From Metallyticus violacea (Eukaryota > Arthropoda > Insecta > Mantodea > Metallyticidae): DNA of 64,000 nucleotides. The notes beneath the pieces are model-generated. The model was not told the origin of the DNA. It did not search any database and was given only the letters and a program-made list of their open reading frames with translations. A program made the position numbers and the translations under genes. The stretch lies in assembly GCA_030762175.1 (NCBI GenBank), contig CM060835.1, forward strand, positions 87,230,001 through 87,294,000. The letters run 5' to 3'. Shown in pieces: positions 54,901 through 58,705 of the stretch (position 1 is its first letter; each line of letters begins with the position of its first letter).

Positions 54901-57658
54901 GTTAATGCCAATGATAGAGCTAGGAGTACTTGGAATGTAATATAATAAAACAAGAAACAGGCAAAACTCTGCAACAAAACGATGCAATAATCTTAAATAT
55001 TAACAATCAAGAGATACAATACCCCAGACATAGCAAACCAGTTTAATGATTACTTTCTTAATGTAACAAAAAATTTAAATTTATATTCTGGTGATAAAAG
55101 AGATGCTTTAAAAATTTTACAATCATCAACTTCCCCTCATAATAATGAATTCAAGCCAGGTATCACTACCCCACTAGAAATCAGTAATATCATTAGGAAA
55201 CTAAAATCAAAAAACTCTTCCGGTTATGATGAGATCAACAGCAAAGTCATAAAGGCCTGTGCAAAGGAAATAAGTACCCCCCTTAGTCACTTGTGTAATG
55301 AATCTTTAGCATTGGGTATATTTCCTGAGAGGCTAAAATACTCAATAGTGAGGCCTCTGTACAAAAAGGGAGAAAAGATGAATGTCTCTAATTATAGACC
55401 TATAGCTATTTCACCTACATTTTCTAAGGTGTTTGAGAAAGTAATGTACAATAGGCTTTACCATTACCTTGAAAGTAACAATATTCTAGTTAGTGATCAG
55501 TTTGGCTTTAGAAAAGGAATTTCAACAGAAAATGCAATCTATAAACTCACTAATGAAATTTTAACTGCATTTAATGAAAGAGCACATGTAGGAGGAATAT
55601 TTTGTGACTTAGCTAAGGCTTTTGACTGTGTCAATCATGAAATTGATAGATAAATTAGCTTTCTATGGAATAAAAAACCAATATTTAAAATGGTTTATAT
55701 CCTACCTTGACAAAAGGAAACAAAAAGTAGTGATAAATTGTCCCTTCAAAAATGAAAACAATGCATCGGAGTGGGGAATGATTAACCATGGAGTACCTCA
55801 AGGATCTGTTCTGGGTCCCCTTCTTTTTCTAATATATATAAATGACCTCTCCTTATCTATCCAAGATGTAGGAAATGCTGTTCTATTTGCAGATGACACA
55901 AGCATATTGATAAATGGAAAGAGCCTTAATGATTGTACCATTAAACTAAATCTGGTTCTCAGTTCATTGTGTATATTGTTCAAAGCAAACAAATTGTCTC
56001 TAAATCTAGATAAAACAAATGTTATGAAATTCATTACTCACAGATCTCCAGATCCACAATTACAGATAGGATATTATAACAGTGTACTTTCACAAACCAA
56101 ATATATTAAATTCCTTGGTTTAATAATTGATAACCATCTGAATTGGAAAGATCACATTGATCTTATTACACCTAAACTAAGCAGTGCATGCTATGCAATA
56201 TGTGCATTAGTAATGTTGGAATCAATTAAGACTTTAAAACTAGTTTATTATGCTTATTTCAACTCAATAATGAAGTATGGTCTAATATTTTGGGGAAATT
56301 CAGTTAAAAGTGAACATGTCTTCTTGTTACAGAAAAAAGTCATACGAATAATTGCTGGTACACACAGTAGACATTCATGCAGAAACCTCTTTAGAAAATT
56401 TGAAATTTTAACTCTTCCTTGCGAATATATTTTATCCCTCATGAACTTTTACATAAGAAATAAACAAAAATTTGTTCAAAATCAAAATATATATGACAAG
56501 AATACTAGACAAAAAGCAAATCTACATCGCCCAATTTCAGCACTTTCATGCCATCAAAAAGGCGTTTATTATGAGTGCATTTTAGTATACAATGCTCTTC
56601 CCTCTAGCCTAAAAGCCTTAATAAACAATGACAATTCCTTTAAATCTGCTCTTAGAAAATACCTATGTAAAAAGGCCTATTATTCTGTGAAGGAATGTAT
56701 GAGTGACAATAGTATACTGCACAACATACCAATGTATATGTAAATATGTATTAATAAAAGTTGTATGATTGATTTGTCCTGTTTTTGGTGTTGGTTGAAT
56801 TGTTCTAAGTGTTCTTTTTTATTTTTATTGTAGTTATTTATGTAGATGTAAACAAATTTTTGTAAATACAGATTGAAAACTACTGTGGTATTTGTATATG
56901 ACAAGTTCAATGTTCGTAGGTTTCTGTGGCTGCTTCACGAACTCACTGAATGCTCCGAGAACTGAACTGAACTGGAGTGATTACTATTAGGTATATTTTA
57001 TATTTTGACCATAAATAACGACTCAATTATAGCTGTACATAATGTTGACAAGTAATATATAATTTGCAGTTGTATGAACTTCAACAGAGGTTTTCTACAA
57101 TAATACTAATTTATTTTTATTTTATTTATGAGCTAGCAATTCTTTGATTGTTTTATATTAAGAAATGTTCAAGAATCGTGGTACATATATTTATATAATT
57201 GGTACTTTAAATAAATTATGTATAAATAAATTATGCTGAACGAACAAACTAAATGCTTACGGGATATTTAAATATTTATGTTGCTAAAGGCTTGAAATGG
57301 ATTCAAAAGTTATTTATGCGGTAACCAGTTTCCTTTGAAAAAAAGCTGGAGAGGTTATATGGTATGCGTACTGTGTGTTGGTCACATTCGCTTGCCTAGT
57401 TCAGTTCCGAATCATACATACTTGGATTATCAATTAGGTTAGCTACTCCTGAATATGAATAATGCACATCCAAGTCGGCTTAAATCTTAACACTAATAAA
57501 CTATATGTTTAGGCGCTAATAATTTTAAAAAATTGAGTTCACATACACCTAATCTAGATCGTGAAACTTACCAAATTTTTTATATGAAGAGCTTGAGTTT
57601 TATGATAATCCAACTTCGTTAAAGCTGTAGGTCGATGCTTATCTACCCATAAGGACAT
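20686..57658 (-). CDS. RFC3: Replication factor C subunit 3 (RFC3/RfC38), seven coding exons
   Basis: RFC3 is a small subunit of the RFC clamp loader (RFC1-5, and the alternative loaders that share RFC2-5), which opens and loads PCNA at primer-template junctions in the nucleus. The joined exons are 57572-57658, 53126-53263, 46366-46531, 39851-40050, 30536-30654, 23543-23711 and 20686-20874 on the minus strand. They total 1068 bases, or 355 codons plus TAA; the human protein has 356. Visible motifs are the N-terminal MSLWVDK, a Walker A GPSGAGKKT at residues 42-50, a degenerate Walker B region with EAD at 136-138, TKDAQHALRRTMEKY from about 141, and the IRSRC arginine-finger motif at 175-179. 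All introns are GT-AG and reading phase is kept across every junction. The ATG has A at -3 and matches the conserved start of the family. Two small departures are F139 after EAD and NAIS at 166-169, where I expect R/K and NSTS. The introns are full of transposable elements. I see no frame-disrupting change, so the gene looks functional. Confidence 0.96.
20875..21059 (-). other. RFC3 intron 6, part next to the last exon
   Basis: RFC3 intron 6 runs from 23542 down to 20875. This part holds only its acceptor end. Confidence 0.7.
21060..21854 (-). mobile_element. pogo/Tigger-type non-autonomous DNA transposon
   Basis: The ends are TACAGTAAAATTTCTTTTAT at left and, reversed, TACAGTAAAATTCCTTGTAT at right, with TA outside. 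CAGTAAAA-CTC/TTTATCCG is the terminal signature of pogo/Tigger elements. An interior minus-strand frame (21323-21535) with STFIIIFKEVRNSEVVKY resembles the C-terminal helix region of Tigger transposases, so the internal DNA may be a deleted autonomous copy. It lies in RFC3 intron 6. Confidence 0.6.
21855..23542. other. RFC3 intron 6, remaining part; nothing recognised
   Basis: No conserved coding or repeat signature except the small hairpin at 22495-22520. Confidence 0.45.
22495..22520. repeat. Short perfect hairpin
   Basis: AGATAGTATGC and GCATACTATCT are separated by AATG. An additional direct copy of CAGAGATAGTAT lies at about 22542. It is probably a slippage product in an AT-rich stretch. 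Confidence 0.6.
23543..23711 (-). CDS. RFC3: RFC3 coding exon 6
   Basis: Completes Q and reads YPFNPDQKVPEIDWETFLRE, then REKIYELLTHGI, the start of the C-terminal collar domain that holds the RFC pentamer together. The acceptor is TTATTTCAG and the donor GTAATG. Confidence 0.94.
23712..25578. other. RFC3 intron 5, no recognised feature
   Basis: AT-rich until about 25230, then a less AT-rich block (25230-25560) with lines such as CCCACTTCAGCCATAG and GGGCTCTCCCTGAAAGAG. This block has the look of an old retroelement UTR. I cannot assign it to a family. Confidence 0.4.
25579..25845 (-). mobile_element. SINE-B, longest copy, with 13-bp TSD
   Basis: The body 25592-25832 (241 bases) is flanked by perfect 13-bp copies of AAATATAGGTTAA (25579-25591, 25833-25845). 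Read on the minus strand it starts GAACCCGGCCAGGACC, the second half of a tRNA B box (GGTTC|GAACCC), so it is 5'-truncated inside the promoter. It runs through CGGCACGAAAAAGACCCTCA and CCTCTGAGCAAAATTTGTCG, and ends CTTAAATAAATCAATC plus poly(A). Higher GC than the surroundings and an intact TSD suggest a young insertion. It lies in RFC3 intron 5. Confidence 0.85.
26615..27430 (-). mobile_element. PLE fragment (GIY-YIG endonuclease and terminal region)
   Basis: Minus-strand reading gives AYKKFQNILKDFNTRLTPVNTF (27136-27390 frame), then VDNVND-IPQEKKAGFYKISCAESEKIYIGETKKKIRTRLKEHFRNMTYKRLENSAV in a second frame, then FWTENHDIMNK and the terminal block ending TCAACTCAATCATACAATGATCG at 26615. 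GFYKISC and YIG are the GIY-YIG motifs. A zinc-finger-like C-x-x-C-type site is partly kept. A degenerate hammerhead region with GAAACCGGTC lies near 26690. Confidence 0.75.
27431..28954. other. Mixed intronic DNA; LINE tail near 27.9 kb, rest unassigned
   Basis: Apart from the tail motif at 27905-27985 I recognise nothing. The sequence around 27720-27800, with a pyrimidine-rich GGGCCTTACC and GCCCAAGCCA, probably belongs to the same LINE 3' UTR. Confidence 0.4.
27905..27985 (-). repeat. LINE 3'-tail motif, copy 3 (minus)
   Basis: Minus strand: CCTGGAATTCCAGTAGGCTG, CTGCTGATGAACCGGCGACT. This is the best-preserved copy of the motif at 8350 and 8770. Confidence 0.45.
28955..29009 (-). mobile_element. 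Inverted 5' scrap of a PLE
   Basis: Minus-strand codons LNLQDSTVKFTMELENN match the PLE reverse-transcriptase segment just upstream of the -LPFLD- box (compare LNLQDQNIKFTMELEENG in the 43.5 kb copy). It is inverted relative to the PLE that starts at about 29010. Confidence 0.7.
29010..29950 (+). mobile_element. PLE 3' part: RT end, GIY-YIG endonuclease, terminal region
   Basis: Starts FFPFLDIKIIKNDNLLEFGI and then YRKDTHTDNYIK, the end of the RT palm/thumb. It continues in other frames to GIYEIGCKNCDMKYIGKTIRF (open frame 29410-29598) and SGRSFLAKKS, read AVADHFWQKNHEFQKEPKLLKALQKP in the frame 29602-29859. GIY, YIG and the CxxC (CKNC) are all present, so the endonuclease core is well preserved. 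The terminal region with a hammerhead core follows and ends near 29950. It lies in RFC3 intron 5, opposite to the gene. Confidence 0.8.
29826..29872 (+). ncRNA. Hammerhead ribozyme core in PLE end
   Basis: CTGAAGA, stem II GAGGC-AAT-CGCCTTT (AGGC with GCCT), GAAAC, AT, GTC. All core residues are present and helix III is a two-pair AC/GT with palindromic CATG. Helix I is weak in this copy. Confidence 0.5.
29951..30535. other. RFC3 intron 5, distal part; nothing recognised
   Basis: AT-rich, no motif seen. It ends at the donor side of RFC3 exon 5. Confidence 0.5.
30536..30654 (-). CDS. RFC3: RFC3 coding exon 5
   Basis: Encodes NVCRKEGLTLP, LAERITSQSHRNLRRAI and LLCEACKVK, the AAA+ lid domain. 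The acceptor is TATTCTCAG and the donor GTAAGT. It is 119 bases and ends after two bases of the glutamine codon completed by exon 6. Confidence 0.94.
30655..31575. other. RFC3 intron 4, proximal part; small AT repeats only
   Basis: A short imperfect tandem array of ATTATAAAATGCACTT-like units lies at about 31005-31070. Nothing else is recognised. Confidence 0.5.
31576..31659 (-). mobile_element. Truncated SINE-B tail with 11-bp TSD
   Basis: The body 31587-31648 (62 bases) reads on the minus strand GGGACGCTGATGACCTGAGA then TGTTAAAGAGCATCC and a poly(A)-rich tail. It is flanked by perfect copies of GTATTGATGAT (31576-31586, 31649-31659). A (GAT)n run follows directly. Confidence 0.75.
31735..32043. 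mobile_element. Fold-back element made of inverted PLE ends (copy 2)
   Basis: Flanked by a perfect 12-bp direct repeat ACATTTTTTAAA (31723-31734 and 32044-32055). It begins CTTAAAATGTAAATTGGAAC and ends ATGATATCAATT, the same termini as copy 1 at 6294-6604 (CTTAAACGTAAAATTGGAAC ... ATGATATCCATT). The inverted arms are about 31777-31870 and 31950-32044. In the right half the hammerhead segment is replaced by a second copy of arm sequence (CTTAAAAGCTTCATTTACTT), which looks like a template switch. It lies in RFC3 intron 4. Confidence 0.75.
31846..31891 (-). ncRNA. Hammerhead ribozyme core, fold-back copy 2
   Basis: Minus strand: CCTGG, CTGAAGA (intact), stem II GGGAAC-TAAAT-GTTATC (one mismatch compared with copy 1), GAAAC, CG, GTT, CCATAC. 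Helix I pairs TGG with CCA. Unlike copy 1 the catalytic core is intact. Confidence 0.5.
32240..33800 (-). mobile_element. Jockey-like LINE remnant (RT), minus strand
   Basis: Reading on the minus strand from about 33400: FSTGCFSKALKVAKIKSIFKKGDRTKIENYKPISLLSIFAKII, then FDFQKGKTINNAI, DRDILLKKLEAYGRR, GVMQGTILLPVLIIIYINDLSAL (GVPQGSILGP-LF-IYIND), ILFSDHANF (FADDT box with D lost), LQNLNNWLTSNKLILNIDKTNYINF and, near 32400, AYGIPFWGATSSSFMVFKWQKKIL. This is the full order of RT boxes, broken by frameshifts. It has the same architecture as the 55 kb LINE. A (TA)n run at 32244-32268 lies at the 3' end. Confidence 0.75.
32244..32268. repeat. (TA)n microsatellite
   Basis: Twelve AT units directly after the 3' part of the LINE. 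Confidence 0.9.
33801..34480. other. RFC3 intron 4, unassigned
   Basis: No motif recognised. The block 34200-34440 is slightly richer in GC and may be an old repeat. Confidence 0.4.
34481..34801 (-). mobile_element. SINE-A, best-preserved copy, 11-bp TSD
   Basis: The body 34492-34790 (about 300 bases) is flanked by perfect CCAGCAATTTG (34481-34491, 34791-34801). The minus strand starts with a tRNA-like head: CACGGGTGGCCGAGGTCGTT, AAGGCACGGACTCGTGAGCG and GGTTCGAATCCCGCCAGGAC. These give an A box (TGGCCGAGG-like) and a B box GGTTCGAATCC. A tRNA-unrelated body follows (GTTTTTTCCAGG, CACTGCCTGTGGT-like) and then poly(A). It probably derives from a tRNA of the long-variable-arm type (Ser/Leu). 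The open frames here on both strands are by-products. It lies in RFC3 intron 4. Confidence 0.88.
34881..34923 (+). repeat. Conserved 43-bp repeat, copy 1
   Basis: AATATTGTACTTACGAAGCT continuing to CACAATGGAGTGGCAATATA. One mismatch against 51460-51502. It is followed about 20 bases on by GTAAGTGAATGGAGTTTAGTG, the core also found at 6214-6235 and 6784-6805. Confidence 0.65.
35503..37290 (+). mobile_element. pogo/Tigger-type transposon, degraded
   Basis: The N-terminal piece FKLNVLKYAGERE near 35710 is the DNA-binding start of pogo/CENPB-type transposases. The open frame 36016-36213 reads LSLQRLPSDYINKMIEF and QIDNADQTPLFYHMPS (N-DQTP, second catalytic aspartate). Then come TTGNEKLQCTVMLA, GWTDAELMKDWLKTVWEHRPGALL, SMLVLDSFCGHLVNAVK (first part of the DDE core) and, after frameshifts, GLT, then CEWIIRAWGLITPGIIQNSFKKTGIS and an acidic C-terminal tail ENDVDQPSDYEGSDD. 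The right end near 37260-37290 reads reversed TACCGTATTTACTCACCTAT, a known type of terminal repeat for this group. The left end is not certain. It is dead through stops. It lies in RFC3 intron 4. Confidence 0.75.
35552..35568. repeat. Poly(C) run of 17
   Basis: An uninterrupted C17 within very AT-rich DNA. It may vary or be a sequencing weak spot. Confidence 0.9.
37291..37779. other. RFC3 intron 4, unassigned
   Basis: No motif recognised. Confidence 0.45.
37780..38798 (-). mobile_element. PLE 3' part, minus strand, head-to-head with the next
   Basis: Starts at about 38798 with LIKFNVEMERDNVVPFLD (RT palm end). It continues through DFGIYRKDTY, GEKHXKSSQPISQ-like text, KEKKSGIYQINCKNCEKIYVGKTKGK (GIY-YIG with CKNC) and IDKSAVAAHFWNENHEMEKGIKLL, and ends in the terminal block with AGCTGATGATGTGGACAATA near 37900. 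The hammerhead core there has CTGATGA but AAAAC in place of GAAAC. The 3' end is near 37780. Confidence 0.75.
38812..39275 (+). mobile_element. PLE RT-end fragment, plus strand, head-to-head with the previous
   Basis: Starts WFPILDLKILRNADKTE, then KRDTHTEHY-like text, INGFNKDVIIKLINKFKRQKSVRKVSTL and on to about 39275. It begins at the same codon region as the opposite copy. The open frame of 144 codons on the minus strand (38792-39226) is only its antisense. Confidence 0.7.
39335..39550 (+). mobile_element. SINE-B copy, plus strand, diverged
   Basis: Alignable blocks to the 25.6 kb copy: AAAAATCCTAATTATGGCTT, GGAAGTAAAGC, AAGCCTGAAAGA, AGGTCTCTGAGCAAAATTTA, TCACTGATGGCCTGAGATGC, TAAAGAGAGTCCTTAAA. 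The head is less preserved than the tail, and no clear TSD is seen. It lies in RFC3 intron 4. Confidence 0.7.
39851..40050 (-). CDS. RFC3: RFC3 coding exon 4 (Walker B region, SRC motif)
   Basis: Completes the split valine codon of exon 3 and reads VVICEADFLTKDAQHALRR, then CRIILVANAIS and IRSRCLGVRVAAP. It holds the degenerate Walker B/EAD, the sensor-1 region and the SRC arginine finger that acts on the neighbouring RFC ATPase site. The acceptor is TTCTTCAG and the donor GTATG. Confidence 0.95.
40051..42299. other. RFC3 intron 3, proximal part; nothing recognised
   Basis: AT-rich. The open frames at 40719-40916 and 41731-41955 have no visible motif. A TTTTTACTGTAGGGG word near 41453 recalls a pogo end but has no partner. 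Confidence 0.45.
42395..42440 (-). ncRNA. Second hammerhead-like motif at the same PLE end (damaged)
   Basis: Minus strand: CTAAGGA (expected CTGANGA, G to A), a good stem II GCAGAC-AATG-ATCTGC, then GAAAG. It suggests that two terminal copies lie in tandem at this PLE end, about 190 bases apart. Confidence 0.45.
42580..42624 (-). ncRNA. Hammerhead ribozyme core at PLE end, intact
   Basis: Minus strand: CAG, CTGAAGA, stem II GAGAGC-AAAT-GCTCTT, GAAAC, AT, GTT, CTG. Helix I pairs CAG with CTG, stem II GAGC with GCTC, and helix III is AC/GT around a palindromic CATG. All invariant residues are present. It has the minimal helix III typical of PLE hammerheads. Confidence 0.62.
42747..43060 (-). 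pseudogene. PLE GIY-YIG endonuclease with expanded (TA)n
   Basis: KKSGVYQIDCLECDQ, then a long alternating Y-I run, then GKTIRNLETRTKEHFRNLKYKPVDKSAVADHFWTYDRN. The CLEC and H residues of the PLE zinc site are present. The expected single YIG is replaced by a (TA)n-coded YIYI...YIG run that stays in frame. Confidence 0.75.
42927..42957. repeat. (TA)n microsatellite inside a coding motif
   Basis: About 15 TA units lie exactly at the YIG codons of the PLE endonuclease. Confidence 0.9.
43415..44444 (-). pseudogene. PLE reverse transcriptase (frameshifted)
   Basis: The first frame ends after KPGKSMLP near 44040. The second frame reads WISPNDLLVLFDVASLFTSIP (first catalytic D region), QISGLAMGNPLSPFLANLLM (the G-x-x-MG-P-SP box) and WFRYVDDILAIV (YVDD catalytic box), then LNLQDQNIKFTMELEENG and YLSFLDLKI. 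This is the reverse transcriptase of Penelope-like elements, related to telomerase. Catalytic residues are kept. The break between the two frames near 44010-44040 and the stop after FIRHI are the disabling changes seen. Confidence 0.85.
44500..45036 (-). mobile_element. PLE fragment, minus strand, internally deleted
   Basis: The minus strand begins at about 45036 with SYVNDMLLSI, a damaged YVDD box. It jumps to KFCNFKEITTLLAGKDKIMFKKFTCHP, then MHKFQNVLKDSNIGLAPINRFNIKHFLNGNINES, and HFYTE with broken frames to about 44500. The segment between YVDD and the KEIT block is missing. Confidence 0.65.
45036..45985 (+). mobile_element. PLE 3' part, plus strand, divergent from the previous
   Basis: Starts DNKLPFLDIKVIKHQGNLEFGIYRKNTYADI. 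It continues with QQEKI/SAGKN-like text, FQNILEDFNIR-like, GIYQIKYAECEKIYNGKTNK and KSTFINMRQVNELQHSRE in broken frames, and ends in a terminal block with TACAATAATCTTAATTAATA near 45985. A degenerate hammerhead lies at 45872-45915. Confidence 0.7.
45872..45915 (+). ncRNA. Hammerhead-like motif, PLE end (core damaged)
   Basis: CTGAGGA, TGCATACAATGATCTGC, then AAAAC in place of GAAAC. Stem II is weakened. It is probably inactive. Confidence 0.4.
45986..46365. other. RFC3 intron 3 distal part; nothing recognised
   Basis: AT-rich. It ends at the donor of RFC3 exon 3. Confidence 0.5.
46366..46531 (-). CDS. RFC3: RFC3 coding exon 3
   Basis: Begins TPSNKKL and carries SSNYHLEVTPSD and YDRIVIQELIK, ending KEFK plus the first base of the next codon. 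The acceptor is TTTTTCAG and the donor GTTATC. TPSNKKL and VSSNYHLEV resemble insect RfC38 more than the vertebrate sequence. Confidence 0.94.
46532..47639. other. RFC3 intron 2, proximal part; nothing firm
   Basis: An A-rich/(TA)n run lies at about 46641-46668. A TACAGTAAAACCTGTGTAAC word at about 47199 resembles a pogo-type terminal repeat but has no visible partner. Confidence 0.4.
47640..50510 (+). mobile_element. APE-type LINE (same family as 0.75-2.7 kb), degraded but long
   Basis: The endonuclease starts near 47790: GFWNCEGLKRSFSMGFIGSL, MTDFKFLGKMGLRRNAKGRALGDLVLLYRKEWKGQIKERRL (47877-48089), YNPPINFQFHSPDLFHFLGNEMEE and LLGDFNARI (48110-48241), then LNGSSGDDKVGEFTFIRASGQSILDFAVCGW (48238-48522). 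RT pieces follow: WVPESWHISIIHPI, then a (TA)n run, YKGKESIDEPGSYRGIALLSNVGKIFTGILIE (49186-49404) and VSIINTLIDKYLFNKRG. A zinc-knuckle CPICRSIENFEYIRFQC (49989-50189) is followed by a tail ending CAATAAATTAATAAATAAAT. Frameshifts and a deletion of most of the RT palm make it dead. It lies in RFC3 intron 2, antisense to the gene. Confidence 0.78.
49288..49310. repeat. (TA)n expansion within LINE RT codons
   Basis: The run sits at the IIHPI-YKGKES junction, where the live sequence would read PIYKGKG. It stays in frame. Confidence 0.8.
50511..53125. other. RFC3 intron 2, distal part; one short repeat, otherwise unassigned
   Basis: Holds the 43-bp repeat at 51460-51502 and poly(A) runs near 52973 and 53037. 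The open frame of 118 codons at 50490-50846 (minus) shows no recognisable motif. Confidence 0.45.
51460..51502 (+). repeat. Conserved 43-bp repeat, copy 2
   Basis: AATATTGTACTTACGAAGCT continuing to GACAATGGAGTGGCAATATA. It differs from 34881-34923 at one base. The flanks on both sides are unrelated. Confidence 0.65.
53126..53263 (-). CDS. RFC3: RFC3 coding exon 2 (Walker A)
   Basis: Encodes residues 30-75, including the Walker A P-loop GPSGAGKKT and the conserved RIMCLLRELYG. The acceptor is CCTCTAG and the donor GTAATC on the gene strand. The exon is 138 bases, phase 0 to 0. Confidence 0.95.
53264..54165. other. RFC3 intron 1, proximal part; nothing recognised
   Basis: AT-rich. The open frame 53915-54187 shows no family motif. 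Confidence 0.45.
54166..54450 (+). mobile_element. SINE-A, old diverged copy, plus strand
   Basis: Recognised by GGTCTGCAGTTAGTTTCCTG (B-box region, GGTCTGCGGTTCGAATCC in the good copy), ACTGAGGTTTTTTCCAGGTT, TTCCTGAGTTCTC, and the tail AAAATGGGCATTAAATGC near 54430. It is much decayed. It lies in RFC3 intron 1. Confidence 0.65.
54840..54900 (-). mobile_element. SINE-A tail fragment, minus strand
   Basis: CTGTTTAAAGCCCATTTTTA, TTGAGACATCACAGGCAGT matches the 3' part of the SINE at 34.5 kb (GTGTTTAACGCCCGTTTTTA, CTGAGGCACCACAGGCGGT). Confidence 0.6.
54940..56990 (+). mobile_element. Jockey-like LINE, 5'-truncated, nearly intact RT
   Basis: Coding sequence is open from about 55018 to the stop at 56743, apart from one frame change near 55645. 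It starts inside the region before the RT (NTPDIANQFNDYF), so the endonuclease and ORF1 are missing. The 3' UTR follows with AATAAAAGTTGTATG and a GTTCGTAGGTTTCTGTGGCT end; no clear poly(A) or TSD was found. It is antisense to RFC3, in intron 1. The same architecture is seen in the dead copy at 32.2-33.8 kb. Confidence 0.85.
55018..56743 (+). pseudogene. LINE reverse transcriptase with one frameshift
   Basis: First frame: FNDYFLNVT, KLKSKNSSGYDEINSKVIK, ERLKYSIVRPLYKKGEKMNV, NYRPIAISPTFSKVFEKVMY, DQFGFRKGISTENAIYKL, IFCDLAKAFDCVNHE. Second frame (from about 55645): DKLAFYGIKNQYLKWFISYL, GVPQGSVLGPLLFLIYINDL, AVLFADDTSILI (catalytic FADD), NKLSLNLDKTNVMKF, KFLGLIIDNHLNWKDHI, YGLIFWGNS, LLQKKVIRIIAG and a C-terminal domain CHQKGVYYECILVYNALPSS. 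The 373-codon second frame has no stop. A one-base shift at CVNHE/(L)IDKLAFYG is the only defect I see. Confidence 0.85.
57572..57658 (-). CDS. RFC3: RFC3 coding exon 1
   Basis: Encodes residues 1-29, starting MSLWVDKHRP and ending HIKNL. The exon is followed on the gene strand by GTAAG. It ends in phase 0, just before the VQQGDFPHLL stretch that opens exon 2. Confidence 0.95.
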
Positions 57659-57960
57659 TTCTGAAATTTGTGTATTCACTACAAATGTTAACAATCAACC
57701 TAATTTATACCACTATAGATTCTTCCTTTCCCGCCAACACTACTCATTTTTCAGGTCTGCCAATATATCTACAGAAAATATTTTTTATCATACATAAAAA
57801 TTACCATTATCTGTAAATTATAAGTAATTATAAGTAAGGAATATTTGGGGTTGGACAACATTTAAAATATAATGGTCTTTTTTTTATAAGTGAAACCAAA
57901 GTAACATTTTATTTTAGAAGTTTTTATACATTTTATTGAAGCTAAAAAAAAATATTTTTA
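57659..57960 (-). promoter_or_regulatory. RFC3 5' flank / presumed promoter
   Basis: About 300 bases upstream of the RFC3 start codon, AT-rich. It contains the E2F-type site listed separately. I see no TATA box in a convincing position and no DRE-type TATCGATA. The transcription start is not determined, and no oppositely oriented gene sharing this promoter is visible. Confidence 0.45.
57727..57735 (+). promoter_or_regulatory. E2F-type binding site TTTCCCGCC
   Basis: A perfect match to the E2F/DP consensus TTTSSCGCS (GGCGGGAAA on the gene strand). It lies 69 bases upstream of the RFC3 ATG, in a neighbourhood that is otherwise poor in CpG. RFC subunit genes are known S-phase genes under E2F control in animals, so position and identity support a functional site. 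Binding itself is inference. Confidence 0.6.
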
Positions 57961-58244
57961 TTAATTTCAAAGAAGATTAAATCAAGCCACAGAGTACCTA
58001 ATCAGCATTGCCAATTGAGTCTCAAGCTACCATCTGAACCACCATGCATAGTAATGCAATAATCCTGTGAGCACCACGCTGAGACTAATAGAATAAACAG
58101 CAGCAGAACGCGCTCTGTGTTGTTTTAACTATGTCACTATAAATGTTACACAAGTAAAAACAGAAAATTTAGATATACATTTACATGTATACAGTTGATA
58201 TTAACATAATTAGAAAAACTACCGCTCCCACAAGCTTTATCCAG

Positions 58245-58705
58245 ACATACCTGTACTTTCACTTTACTTAAACTGCGTATAAAGTCTTAAAGCAAATGCT
58301 AGAAATGTCATCCTTCCCCAGCAAAACAGACATTGTATTGAGTAAACACATTCCTAATGATACAATTTAGTGTGAGCACTGTAATGTTTCTGATTTTAAT
58401 TTGTAAGGTTTCGTTGAGTTCTTACAATATGTGTAAGAATTTATTTTGCACACTGTCCTTCAAGCTACTCCACAAATAAAAATCACAAACACTGTTAGGT
58501 CTGGGGAGTAAGAGGGCCATTCCACAGCATTAATCACTCTTTATCTTGAACCACTTCCCTAATTTTACCTATGGACTCCTCTGCTGTATGAACAGTGGTG
58601 GAATCACCATATGATTTCTCTCTTCTGTCAGCTGATTTAAATATGGGATCAGAATATCATTTTGGTGTCTCCTTTACTGTACATCAAAATCGGACCAATT
58701 TTGCA
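58245..58705 (-). pseudogene. Tc1/mariner-superfamily transposase remnant, minus strand
   Basis: The minus strand, in broken frames, reads HGDSTTVHTAEESIGKIREVVQDK, then RVINAVEWPSYSPDLT and a FVIFICGVA-RTVCK that corresponds to CDFFLWGYLKD-VYK. These are the second and third acidic regions, the same type as the remnant at 3.24-3.79 kb but a separate copy. Confidence 0.55.
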
